Positions 44,141-51,624 of a DNA stretch of 64,000 nt are shown one piece after another. Each line of letters begins with the position of its first letter. The first letter of the stretch is position 1. The stretch comes from UBA2357 sp041678045 (GTDB lineage Bacteria > Pseudomonadota > Gammaproteobacteria > Burkholderiales > Rhodocyclaceae). Under the pieces are notes generated by a model. It was given only the letters and a program-made list of their open reading frames with translations. It had not been told where the DNA came from and made no database searches. The position numbers were made by a program, and so were the translations under genes. The stretch covers positions 1-64,000 of the forward strand of contig JBAYOV010000012.1 of assembly GCA_041678045.1 (NCBI GenBank), given 5' to 3'.

Positions 44141-44953
44141 ATGAGTGCAAATGCAAAATTATCCGGTCAGCTCGAAAATCTGCCCCTGAGCTGGCGGCAA
44201 GGCATGTCTTTGCACCGTCAGGCAGGAGGTTTGGTCGTGGCGCGTTTCTTCGGAGCTGAGCTGACCAGTGTGTTTCAGCCCGTGGTGGAGCCAGTCTCAG
44301 GGAAGCGAGTTGGGTATGAGGCGTTCGTGCGTTGCCATGCTCGTGGCGATGCTGCACTTTCTCCGTGGAGCTTGTTCTCTCTGGTGGCCGATGATGAAAC
44401 GCTGGTGGAACTCGACCGGCTGTGCCGCATCCTGCATGTTCTGAATGACCCTCGGGAGCACGAGGGCGAACTGCTGTTCCTGAATGTGCATGGCCGTCTG
44501 CTGGCAGCGGTGAGCGAGGATCACGGACGGTTTTTTCATCGGGTGCTGCAGGCGCTGGGCAAGAGGCCGCGCAGCATCGTCATTGAAACCCCGGAGTCCG
44601 CATGTCGTGAGCCTGACCTGCTGTCCTTTGTGTTCACGAACTACCGACTCAACGGCTTTCAGGTTGCGGCCAATGTGACCTCCGTCGAAGAGGCCGGTGT
44701 CGTGCTCGACCGGGTCAGGCCGGAATTCATAAAGGCTGATACCCGCCACGTCAGCACCGCCCCGCCCCGGACGGCGCTGCATGCACGTGTGCGTGAGCAG
44801 GGCGGTACGCGCTTGCTGTTTACCCGCGTGGCCAGCGTGGGCGAGGTGCTGGCCTTGCGTGCCCTGCCCGATGTTCTGGTGCAGGGGTATGCACTGGGTG
44901 GGCCTGTGCCACCGAGTCTTGCTGAACACGGTGGGCTTTTGATGGCCGGTTGA
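44141..44953 (+). CDS. degenerate EAL domain protein
   Basis: A 270-residue protein built as one EAL domain, with VFQPVVEPVSGKRVGYEAFVR near residues 44-64 (Glu60 in EAF) and a QGYALGGP end. Several catalytic positions are altered: the ITE motif reads IETPES, the usual DDFG is replaced by ANVTS, and the late glutamate region reads LLFTRVAS, while the Lys in FIKAD is kept. It is probably not an active cyclic di-GMP phosphodiesterase and may bind the nucleotide or a protein partner. The ATG at 44141 has ACGGAG upstream. A 9-bp direct repeat CATCAAAAG occurs at 44098 and 44111. Confidence 0.82.
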   Translation: MSANAKLSGQLENLPLSWRQGMSLHRQAGGLVVARFFGAELTSVFQPVVEPVSGKRVGYEAFVRCHARGDAALSPWSLFSLVADDETLVELDRLCRILHVLNDPREHEGELLFLNVHGRLLAAVSEDHGRFFHRVLQALGKRPRSIVIETPESACREPDLLSFVFTNYRLNGFQVAANVTSVEEAGVVLDRVRPEFIKADTRHVSTAPPRTALHARVREQGGTRLLFTRVASVGEVLALRALPDVLVQGYALGGPVPPSLAEHGGLLMAG

Positions 44954-45007
44954 TCGGCTTCGTGATTCAGCGGTTCCGGGCACAGTCAGTGCCTGCCCGA
45001 CGAACCC

Positions 45008-45319
45008 TCAGTCATCCCTGCGCACGCGAGCGGGCTTGCCCGGCAGCACTTCGCCGGTGGCCCCGTCGACATAGAACTCCAGCCTGCGGCCATTGCGGTC
45101 GCTGGCTTTCACCTCGTAGGCGTGGCGCTCGTCTTCCCGTTCAATTTTCTCCACGTTTCCGTAACCCTCCGCCTCAAGGCGCTCCAGAACCTGAGGGATG
45201 CTGACCCACTGCGCCTGCATGTCGGGCGAGGCTGCCGGGCCTGTCTGGGAAAAGACCGGTTGCGCCAGGGCGGTGAGGGCGCTCAGGGCGGTGATGGCGA
45301 GCATTTTGCGATTCAACAT
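45008..45319 (-). CDS. exported PepSY domain protein
   Basis: A 103-residue protein with a signal peptide ending PVFSQ near residue 25 and one PepSY-like domain (IPQVLERLEAEGYGNVEKIE, EVKASDRNGRRLEFYVDGATGEVL). Such proteins are thought to act as periplasmic inhibitors or metal-linked sensors accompanying two-component systems. It is divergent from the SHP cytochrome gene. A related PepSY protein lies at 48018, beside the response regulator. Confidence 0.85.
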   Translation of the reverse strand: MLNRKMLAITALSALTALAQPVFSQTGPAASPDMQAQWVSIPQVLERLEAEGYGNVEKIEREDERHAYEVKASDRNGRRLEFYVDGATGEVLPGKPARVRRDD

Positions 45320-45408
45320 GATTGAACTCCTTGAAAGTGGATTGCGGTGCCTTGTCGGACCGTGAAACCATTCTGCAAGGGGGTGGCTGAATGCCGGTTG
45401 AAGCGGCT

Positions 45409-45425
45409 GTTCATCCTGCGTTCAT
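45409..45425 (+). promoter_or_regulatory. direct repeat GTTCAT-N5-GTTCAT
   Basis: Two GTTCAT hexamers with an 11-bp period lie about 90 bp upstream of the PepSY start at 45319. This spacing is typical of tandem sites for OmpR-type regulators. A near copy is at 45480-45496. Confidence 0.5.
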
Positions 45426-45479
45426 GCAGATCAAGTGTGAAACGGTGGCCATGATCTGGCTGCTGCCGCCTCGTTTTCC

Positions 45480-45496
45480 GTTCAGGTTCGGTTCAT
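45480..45496 (+). promoter_or_regulatory. direct repeat GTTCAG-N5-GTTCAT
   Basis: A second tandem hexamer with the same 11-bp period lies 92 bp upstream of the cytochrome start at 45589. A further half-site, ATGAAC on the same strand, is at 45530-45535. Confidence 0.5.
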
Positions 45497-45588
45497 CCGT
45501 GCGCTTGCAAACTGTTTGCCAGGCACCGGATGAACGGCATGTGAGATGCCCGTCCGGCCCAGTCATCAGCCCGGATCAAGGAACGACC

Positions 45589-46005
45589 ATGAACTGCAAA
45601 TTACGCGCGTTTGCGCTCCTGTGTGGCCTGGCGGCGAGCGCCGGGGCGCTTACCGCACCGCCTGCCGCCCTGATTGAACGATACGAAGCCCAGGCGCGGG
45701 CGGCCGATCCCGCCTTCGCAGGCTTTTCCGTGGCGCGCGGCGAGTCCCTGCACCGAACCCGCTACGCCCTTGGCAAGCCGGATACGCCCGCCTGCACCTC
45801 TTGTCATGGCGAGGACACACGCGCCGCCGGCAAGACCCGGACAGGCAAACTCATCGAACCCATGGCGCCGTCGGTTGTGGGCACGCGCTACAGCGATCCG
45901 GCCAAGGTCGAAAAGTGGTTCAAGCGCAACTGCACCGAAGTGCTGGGGCGCGAGTGCACGCCGCAAGAAAAAGGCGACTGGCTCGCCTGGATGAAAACCC
46001 AGTAA
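45589..46005 (+). CDS. SHP-type (DUF1924) oxygen-binding cytochrome c
   Basis: A 138-residue exported monoheme cytochrome. After a signal of about 20 residues the heme site is Cys69-Thr-Ser-Cys72-His73. Further on, KWFKRNCTEVLGREC places Asn114 beside Cys115 with Cys123 eight residues later, the same pattern as the Asn axial ligand and disulfide of Rhodobacter sphaeroides heme protein (SHP). That protein binds oxygen and other small ligands when reduced. The gene is followed by diheme cytochrome and cytochrome b genes, the usual SHP operon. Confidence 0.88.
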   Translation: MNCKLRAFALLCGLAASAGALTAPPAALIERYEAQARAADPAFAGFSVARGESLHRTRYALGKPDTPACTSCHGEDTRAAGKTRTGKLIEPMAPSVVGTRYSDPAKVEKWFKRNCTEVLGRECTPQEKGDWLAWMKTQ

Positions 46006-46037
46006 GCAATCCTGCAACCTGCCTTCGGAGAAACATC

Positions 46038-46529
46038 ATGAACCCTTCAATCCTTCGCCCGCTCGCCCTGGGTGCGGCCGTGCTGGCCGTGACTGCGCTG
46101 CTCTTCGGCCGTGCCCGGGCGGGTGACGACGATTACTACCCGCCGGTCACCGACCAACTCACCTTGCAGGAATGCGCAAGCTGTCATATCGCCTTTCCGC
46201 CGTCGATGCTGCCGGCGGCATCCTGGAAACGCATGATGGGCGAGCTCGACAATCACTTCGGTGACGATGCCAGCATCGATGCTGAAAGCAATGCCGCAAT
46301 CACCCGCTATCTGACCGAACATGCGGGCGACGCGCCGGGGCAGGCGAGCAAGCTGCTGCGTGGCGTGCGGGCCGGTGATGCACCGCAACGCATCACCGAA
46401 CTGCCGAAGTGGGTCCGTGAGCATGACGAAGTGCCCAAATCGGATTGGGCACGCAAGGACGTCGGTAGCAAGGCCAACTGTACGGCTTGCCACATCGATG
46501 CCGAACGGGGCTATTTCGAGGACGATTGA
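46038..46529 (+). CDS. diheme cytochrome c (DHC family)
   Basis: A 163-residue exported cytochrome with a signal ending near RARAG (residue 29) and two heme sites, CASCH early and CTACH near the C-terminus. The LQECASCHIAFPPSMLPAASWKRMMGELDNHFG stretch contains the family core. DHC proteins are thought to pass electrons to SHP from a membrane cytochrome b. The ATG at 46038 has CGGAG upstream, 32 bp after the SHP stop. Confidence 0.9.
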   Translation: MNPSILRPLALGAAVLAVTALLFGRARAGDDDYYPPVTDQLTLQECASCHIAFPPSMLPAASWKRMMGELDNHFGDDASIDAESNAAITRYLTEHAGDAPGQASKLLRGVRAGDAPQRITELPKWVREHDEVPKSDWARKDVGSKANCTACHIDAERGYFEDD

Positions 46530-46541
46530 GGAGCCACGATC

Positions 46542-47870
46542 ATGAAACGCTTTCTGACGACTTTCATCGCCCTGGTCACGCTGGCCTGGGCGTGGCAGCT
46601 TTCTTCGATGCCACCTGTGCCTGCCGGTCCCGCAGCCCAGGCCTGGATGTGGCGCGAACAGGCGCTTCTCCTGACCGGCTTGTGGTCTTTCGCGCTGATG
46701 TCCCTGGCGATGGTGCTGGCCACCCGGCCGGTCTGGCTGGAGCGGCCCTTCGGTGGCATGGATCGCATCTACCGTGTGCACAAGTGGGCGGGCATTCTCG
46801 CTGTGGGATTTGCCGCGCTGCACTGGCTGGTCGAGATGTCCGACGATGTGATCAAGTCGGTGTGGGGCCGTGAGGGGCGTTTGCCCAGGGAGCACGGCAG
46901 CGGTTTTCTCGAGGCCATGCGCGATGTGGCCGAAGATCTCGGCGAGTTCGCAATCTATGCGCTGCTGGCGATGCTGGTGCTGACGCTGTGGAGGCGCTTT
47001 CCGTTCAGTATCTGGCGCTACCTCCACAAGGTGATGCCGGTGCTGTACCTGGCGCTGGCTTTCCATGCGGCCTTTCTCGCACCACGTGACTACTGGACGC
47101 AGCCCGTGGGCGCGATGCTGGCGGTGTTGATTGCCGCCGGTTCGATGGCCAGTGTGCTGGCCCTGGCCGGCAGCATCGGCCGCCGCCGCCGTGTCGCCGG
47201 GGTGGTGGAATCGGTACGCGAAGCGGGGCCGGGCGTCACCGAGGTGAGCTGCCGGCTGGATGAAGGCTGGCGCGGCCATCAACCGGGTCAGTTCGCTTTT
47301 GCCACCTTCGACCGTCTCGAGGGCGCTCATCCCTTCACGATTGCCAGCGCCGACCGGGGAGATCGCCGCATCGTCTTCGAGATCAAGGCGCTGGGGGACT
47401 ACACCCGGGGGCTTGCACAGCGACTGAAAACGGGGCAGGCCGTACAGGTCGAAGGGCCCTACGGCTGTTTCAGCCTACCGTCCGGGCAGACCAGGCGCGA
47501 TCAGGTGTGGATTGCCGGTGGCATCGGCGTGACGCCTTTCATCGCCTGGCTGGAGGCCTTGCAGGCACGGCCGGATGCGGCCCCCGAGGCTGATCTCTAC
47601 TACTGTGTGCGTGACCGCGATGCAGACCCCTTCGTGGCCCGTCTCGAAAGCTTGTGTGCGCAGCTGCCTTCGGTGCGCCTGCAGGTCCTGAGCAGTGGCC
47701 ACAACGAGAATTTGAATGCGGCCATGCTTGGCGAGCGCATGCGCTCCCGGGGCGCGGCCGATGTGTGGTTCTGCGGGCCGCAGGGTCTGGCCGACACGCT
47801 GCGCAAAGGGCTGCGCGACAAGGGGCTGACCGGTATCCGCTTCCACCAGGAAGCGTTCGAGATGCGCTGA
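46542..47870 (+). CDS. ferric reductase-like cytochrome b with FAD/NAD-binding domain
   Basis: A 442-residue membrane flavocytochrome. The N-terminal half (about residues 1-220) has six membrane helices with candidate heme histidines in RVHKWAG, ALHWLVE, YLHKVMPVL and AFHAAFL. The C-terminal half holds an FAD-binding fold (HPFTIASA, VEGPYGCF) and an NAD(P)-binding fold (WIAGGIGVTPFIAW, VWFCGPQGL). It probably moves electrons from NAD(P)H across the membrane to the diheme cytochrome and SHP. The gene begins 12 bp after the diheme cytochrome stop. Confidence 0.9.
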   Translation: MKRFLTTFIALVTLAWAWQLSSMPPVPAGPAAQAWMWREQALLLTGLWSFALMSLAMVLATRPVWLERPFGGMDRIYRVHKWAGILAVGFAALHWLVEMSDDVIKSVWGREGRLPREHGSGFLEAMRDVAEDLGEFAIYALLAMLVLTLWRRFPFSIWRYLHKVMPVLYLALAFHAAFLAPRDYWTQPVGAMLAVLIAAGSMASVLALAGSIGRRRRVAGVVESVREAGPGVTEVSCRLDEGWRGHQPGQFAFATFDRLEGAHPFTIASADRGDRRIVFEIKALGDYTRGLAQRLKTGQAVQVEGPYGCFSLPSGQTRRDQVWIAGGIGVTPFIAWLEALQARPDAAPEADLYYCVRDRDADPFVARLESLCAQLPSVRLQVLSSGHNENLNAAMLGERMRSRGAADVWFCGPQGLADTLRKGLRDKGLTGIRFHQEAFEMR

Positions 47871-48017
47871 ACCTGCCCGGGCAGCACTGGGGTAGACCCG
47901 GATCGGGTTTGAGCGGTGTGGCCGGCTGCGTTGAGGCGCTGCACAATTCAGGCTGTCGCTGCTCGAACGGCGATTGCAGGCGCGGGCAACTGCGCCATCT
48001 TTTCCAGGAGATCGAGA

Positions 48018-48341
48018 ATGAACAAGGGCTTGTGTGCCGTTCTGTTTTGCCTGTTTTGCGCGGTGGTGTCGCCCGTACACGCCGATGACGATGACCATGA
48101 GCGCGCGCGCCGCGCCCTGCAGGCGGGCGAGGTGCTGTCGCTGGCCACGGTGCTGGAGCGGCTCGAACACAGCCACCCGGGGCAGGTGCTGGAGGTGGAG
48201 CTGGAACATGAAGACGAAGGCTGGGTGTATGAGATCAAGTTGTTGCAGACCGATGGCCGCTTGCTCAAGCTGGAGCTGGATGCGCGTGACGGCAGCCTGT
48301 TGCGCAGCCGCAGCCGGCCCATGCGCGGAGGGCAGGACTGA
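48018..48341 (+). CDS. exported PepSY domain protein upstream of the two-component genes
   Basis: A 107-residue protein with a signal peptide ending PVHAD near residue 20 and one PepSY-like domain (SLATVLERLEHSHPGQVLEVELEHEDEGWVYEIKLL region). Its stop overlaps the ATG of the response regulator as TGATG, so it is the first gene of a PepSY-regulator-kinase operon, a common arrangement in which the PepSY protein may modulate the sensor. The ATG at 48018 has CAGGAGATCGAG upstream. Confidence 0.87.
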   Translation: MNKGLCAVLFCLFCAVVSPVHADDDDHERARRALQAGEVLSLATVLERLEHSHPGQVLEVELEHEDEGWVYEIKLLQTDGRLLKLELDARDGSLLRSRSRPMRGGQD

Positions 48342-49003
48342 TGCGCATCCTGGTGGTTGAGGACGAGCCCAGGCTGGCCACCCAGCTGCATGGCGCGCTT
48401 GAAGCGGCCGGCTACGCAGTGGATGCCGCCAGCAACGGCCGCGATGCGCTGCATCTGGGAGAGCAGGAGCCCTACGATGCGGTGGTGCTCGATCTCGGCT
48501 TGCCGCTGCTCGACGGGCTGAGCGTGCTGCGGCGCTGGCGAAGCGGCGGGCGCAACATGCCGGTGCTGATCCTGACCGCACGCGATGCCTGGCATGAGAA
48601 GGTGGACGGCATCGATGCCGGGGCCGACGACTACCTCACCAAACCCTTCCACATGGAAGAACTGCTGGCCCGGCTGCGTGCGCTGATCCGGCGTGCGGCC
48701 GGCCAGGCCAGTGCCGAAATCCTCTGCGGTGCGGTGGTGCTGGACACCCGGCGCGGTCTGGTCACGGTCGATGGCCTGGCCGTCACCCTCACCAGTCATG
48801 AATACCGCCTGCTGTCCTATCTGATGCACCGCCCTGGCCAGATCGTGTCACGTGGAGAGCTGGTCGAACACCTCTATGCCCAGGACTTCGACCGCGACTC
48901 CAACACCATCGAGGTTTTCATCGGCCGCCTGCGCAAGAAGCTGCCACCGGGCCTGATCGAGACGGTGCGCGGGTTGGGCTACCGTCTGCAGTGTCCGGCC
49001 TGA
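48341..49003 (+). CDS. OmpR-family response regulator (QseB/PmrA-like)
   Basis: A 220-residue regulator with a receiver (MRILVVEDEP, phospho-acceptor Asp51 in VVLDLGLPLLDG, conserved Lys in DDYLTKPF) and a winged-helix DNA-binding domain (LTSHEYRLLSYLMHRPGQIVSR, RLRKKLP, IETVRGLGYRL). The profile is QseB/PmrA-like. Its stop and the kinase start overlap as TGATG. A CTTAAG-N5-TTTAAT site of the kind bound by such regulators lies just downstream of the kinase gene at 50444. Confidence 0.93.
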   Translation: MRILVVEDEPRLATQLHGALEAAGYAVDAASNGRDALHLGEQEPYDAVVLDLGLPLLDGLSVLRRWRSGGRNMPVLILTARDAWHEKVDGIDAGADDYLTKPFHMEELLARLRALIRRAAGQASAEILCGAVVLDTRRGLVTVDGLAVTLTSHEYRLLSYLMHRPGQIVSRGELVEHLYAQDFDRDSNTIEVFIGRLRKKLPPGLIETVRGLGYRLQCPA

Positions 49004-50433
49004 TGGGCACGCCGCCCGTCCGCAATCCGCAGCATCGGCGCTCGCTGCGTCTGCGGCTGCTCGTCGGCACGCTGGCCTGGATATTCGGCTCGCTTGCGCT
49101 GGCCGGCTGGGGGCTGGCGGAGCTGTTTCGCCAGCATGTGGAGCGCCAGTTCCAGGCCGAACTGCACACCCATCTCGACCAGCTGATCGCGGCCCTCAAT
49201 CTGGGTGAAACGCCCTTGCGGCTGGTGGGCTCGCTGTCCGATCCCCGTTTCACACGGCCGTACAGCGGTCTGTACTGGCAAGTCGACCGGATGCCTTCCG
49301 GCGCTGCGGCCGAATCCGGTCACCTGCGCGCGCGCGCGCTGTGGGATGCCACCCTGACGGTGCCCGCCGATACGCCGGCTGACGGACAACTGCATGTGCA
49401 CCGCATTGCCGGCCCGCGCGGGGAGCCGCTCTACATGATCGAACGGCTGATCCGGCCGGACCCATCCGGTGGTCAAGCCTGGCGCCTGATCGTGGCTGCC
49501 GATGAAGCCTTGCTGGCGGAGCCGGTGGCCCGCTTCAGCGGTGCGCTGTGGGTCGCGCTGGCGCTGCTTGGCAGTGGGCTGGTGGTGGCCGCTGTGGTGC
49601 AGGTGTGGCTGGGGCTGCGGCCGCTGGCCGAACTGCGGGCAGCCCTGGTCAGGGTGCGCGAAGGCCAGGCCGGTACGATGGAAGGACGCTTTCCGGACGA
49701 GGTGCAGCCGCTGGTGGACGAGTTCAATGCCGCGCTGGCCACCAATGCCGAAATCGTCGCCCGGGCCCGCACCCAGGCCGGCAATCTCGCCCATGCGCTG
49801 AAGACGCCGCTGGCGGTGCTGGCCAATGCGGCCGAAGCGGAGCAGGGGCCGTTCGCCGAGCTGGTGCGTGAACAGCTGGCCGTTGCCCGCACCCAGGTCG
49901 ATCACCACCTGGCGCGGGCCCGCGCCGCTGCCGCCGTGCGTACGCCGGGCCTGCGCACCCCGCTGCAGTCCAGCCTGCAAGGTGTGCTGCGGGTAATGAA
50001 CCATGTGCATGCCGAGCGTGGCCTGAGCCTGCATCTGGGCCATTGCCCGTCGGGGGCGGAGGTTCGGGCCGAAGCCCAGGACCTGCAGGAAATGCTGGGC
50101 AACCTGCTCGACAATGCCTGCAAATGGGCCCGCCACCGGGTCGATGTGGAGATCGAGGAGGGGGGCAGAGCGCCGTTCGGCGAGCAGCCGGAGCAGCGCG
50201 GGGCGCCGGCCCGGCAGTGGCTGATCCGTATTACCGACGATGGTCCCGGTCTGCCGGCCACGGCCCTGGAGGCGGTGCTGGAGCGCGGGGTGCGGGCCGA
50301 CGAGCGCACGCCGGGCAGCGGGCTGGGGCTGGCCATCGTGCGCGATCTGGCCAGCGCCTACGGCGGCAGCATCCGCCTGGACCAGGCGCCGGGCGGGGGC
50401 CTGTGTGCGGAGCTGCGCTTGCCGGCAGCCTGA
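49003..50433 (+). CDS. membrane sensor histidine kinase partner of the OmpR-type regulator
   Basis: A 476-residue kinase with two membrane helices (about residues 20-42 and 177-200), a periplasmic sensor region between them, a HAMP-like linker, and the dimerisation motif NLAHALKTPLAVL with His264 as acceptor. The ATPase domain shows NLLDNACKWA, DDGPGLP and GSGLGLAIVRDL. The HALKTPL form is that of PhoQ-like sensors. The ATG at 49003 overlaps the regulator stop (TGATG); a GTG 12 bases upstream is less likely. The signal is unknown. Confidence 0.92.
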   Translation: MGTPPVRNPQHRRSLRLRLLVGTLAWIFGSLALAGWGLAELFRQHVERQFQAELHTHLDQLIAALNLGETPLRLVGSLSDPRFTRPYSGLYWQVDRMPSGAAAESGHLRARALWDATLTVPADTPADGQLHVHRIAGPRGEPLYMIERLIRPDPSGGQAWRLIVAADEALLAEPVARFSGALWVALALLGSGLVVAAVVQVWLGLRPLAELRAALVRVREGQAGTMEGRFPDEVQPLVDEFNAALATNAEIVARARTQAGNLAHALKTPLAVLANAAEAEQGPFAELVREQLAVARTQVDHHLARARAAAAVRTPGLRTPLQSSLQGVLRVMNHVHAERGLSLHLGHCPSGAEVRAEAQDLQEMLGNLLDNACKWARHRVDVEIEEGGRAPFGEQPEQRGAPARQWLIRITDDGPGLPATALEAVLERGVRADERTPGSGLGLAIVRDLASAYGGSIRLDQAPGGGLCAELRLPAA

Positions 50434-50443
50434 GGCGGGGTCG

Positions 50444-50460
50444 CTTAAGTCCGCTTTAAT
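50444..50460 (+). promoter_or_regulatory. PmrA/QseB-type box CTTAAG-N5-TTTAAT
   Basis: Two hexamers with an 11-bp period lie 45 bp upstream of the hemolysin-family start at 50506 and directly after the two-component genes. They fit the published YTTAAK-N5-YTTAA-type consensus of PmrA-like regulators. Confidence 0.65.
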
Positions 50461-50505
50461 GTCTCTTGGGCAAGATGAAGTCATCGCATTCATGGAGACG
50501 TCATC

Positions 50506-51132
50506 TTGAGGCCACAGCACAAGCATTTCGAATCGCACGGCAATCGTCATGCCGTGCGCTGCCTGCATGCGGGCAGTGAGGGCCATGATGGCCATGAGGC
50601 GGATGGGCGTCGGCAGGCGGCAGAAGCCTTCATCCGTGCGGTATTCCATCGCCGTTATGGCGCGCAGGTGCCGACCGTCGCGCCCAATCTGATGCTGCTC
50701 GAACAGTACGGGGACATCCTCGCCGCCGCCGGCTGGCGGGCTGCCGACCGGGGGCAGCTGATGCTGGAGGACTATCTGGATCAGCCGGTCGAAGAACTGG
50801 TCGGTCGCCTGGCCGGGCAGCCGGTGGCGCGTGCGCGCATTGTCGAGGTGGGCAACTTCGCCGCCTGTCGCGCGGGCAGCAGCCTCATCCTGATTCCAGC
50901 TCTGGCTGCCCATCTGGATCGTCTGGGTTATGAGTGGGTGGTGTTCACCGCCACGTCCGAACTGATCGGCATTTTCCGTCGCCTTGGCCTGCCGCCGCTG
51001 GCTTTGGCACCGGCCGATCCGCAGCGTCTGGGGGCGCAGGCGCTGGCCTGGGGCAGCTATTACAGCACTGCGCCGGTGGTGGTGGCCGGGCGCATCCGGC
51101 TGGCACTGGCGCGTGGAGACGTTCATGCCTGA
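50506..51132 (+). CDS. thermostable hemolysin family protein
   Basis: A 208-residue protein with the full family pattern: AFIRAVFHRRYGAQVPTVAPNLM, LEDYLDQPVEELV, IVEVGNFAACRAGSSLILIPAL, EWVVFTATSELIGIFRRLGLPPLALAPAD and WGSYYSTAPVVVAG. The fold is predicted to be acyltransferase-like, and the hemolysin name comes from a Vibrio member, so a toxin role should not be assumed. The start is TTG at 50506 with GGAG eight bases upstream. An AMP-ligase remnant overlaps its end. Confidence 0.87.
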   Translation: MRPQHKHFESHGNRHAVRCLHAGSEGHDGHEADGRRQAAEAFIRAVFHRRYGAQVPTVAPNLMLLEQYGDILAAAGWRAADRGQLMLEDYLDQPVEELVGRLAGQPVARARIVEVGNFAACRAGSSLILIPALAAHLDRLGYEWVVFTATSELIGIFRRLGLPPLALAPADPQRLGAQALAWGSYYSTAPVVVAGRIRLALARGDVHA

Positions 51133-51239
51133 GCTGGACTGGTTCGAGACCCTGGCCGGCCATGGGCTGCAGTCGGTCTTGCTGCGCGAGGCTCGGCGCG
51201 ACTGGCAGGTCGCGGAGATCGCGCCGCTATACTCAGGCG
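51125..51239 (+). pseudogene. 5' remnant of an AMP-dependent acyl-CoA ligase
   Basis: The frame opens with an ATG overlapping the end of the hemolysin-family gene (MPELDWFETLAGHG, VLLREARRDWQVAEIA), the kind of N-terminus seen in AMP-dependent ligases that commonly follow this gene. Similarity ends after about 35 residues, near 51235, where sequence from another gene begins. The body of the ligase is absent. The assignment rests on a short stretch and on context. Confidence 0.55.
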
Positions 51240-51503
51240 CATTGCCGTGTGACGGTGAGGCTGTCCGCCGTCGCCGAAGGCTGGCTTTTGTTGGTGTGCG
51301 ATGAGGGGCCGGGTGTGCCGGAAGACACCGTGGGCCGACTGGGCGAGCGTTTCTTCCGTGTTGCCGGCCCGCATCAAGCCGAAGGCTGTGGTCTGGGGCT
51401 GGCGATCGTGGAGCGCATCGCGCAACTGCATGGCGCGCGTTTGCATGTCGCCAGCCGGCCCGGGACGGGCTTCGAAATCGGTCTGAACGGTCTGCCGCGC
51501 TAA
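51240..51503 (+). pseudogene. 3' remnant of a sensor histidine kinase
   Basis: From 51240 in a different frame the product reads as the end of a kinase ATPase domain: VTVRLSAVAEGWLLLVCDEGPGVPE, GERFFRV, GCGLGLAIVERIAQLHGA and a stop at 51501-51503. The sensor, dimerisation domain and N box are missing, and no start codon with a ribosome site is seen. It is joined directly to the ligase remnant, which suggests a deletion or recombination between two former genes. The following 121 bp up to comEC contain a 6-bp inverted repeat AATGCC/GGCATT. Confidence 0.82.
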
Positions 51504-51624
51504 CGCAGATTGGGCAGATCACCGTGAATGTCACATCGTCGGCGACTTTGGATCAAGGCACTCAGCAAGGCGCGATGGCATGGGGCACTTGCTTCCCGGG
51601 TAATGCCTATGGCATTGTTCGGCG

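Noticed and set aside
43858..44259. 133-codon frame upstream of the EAL gene
   Set aside because: It has an arginine/cysteine-rich composition without domain features, and its second half overlaps the well-supported EAL start in another frame.
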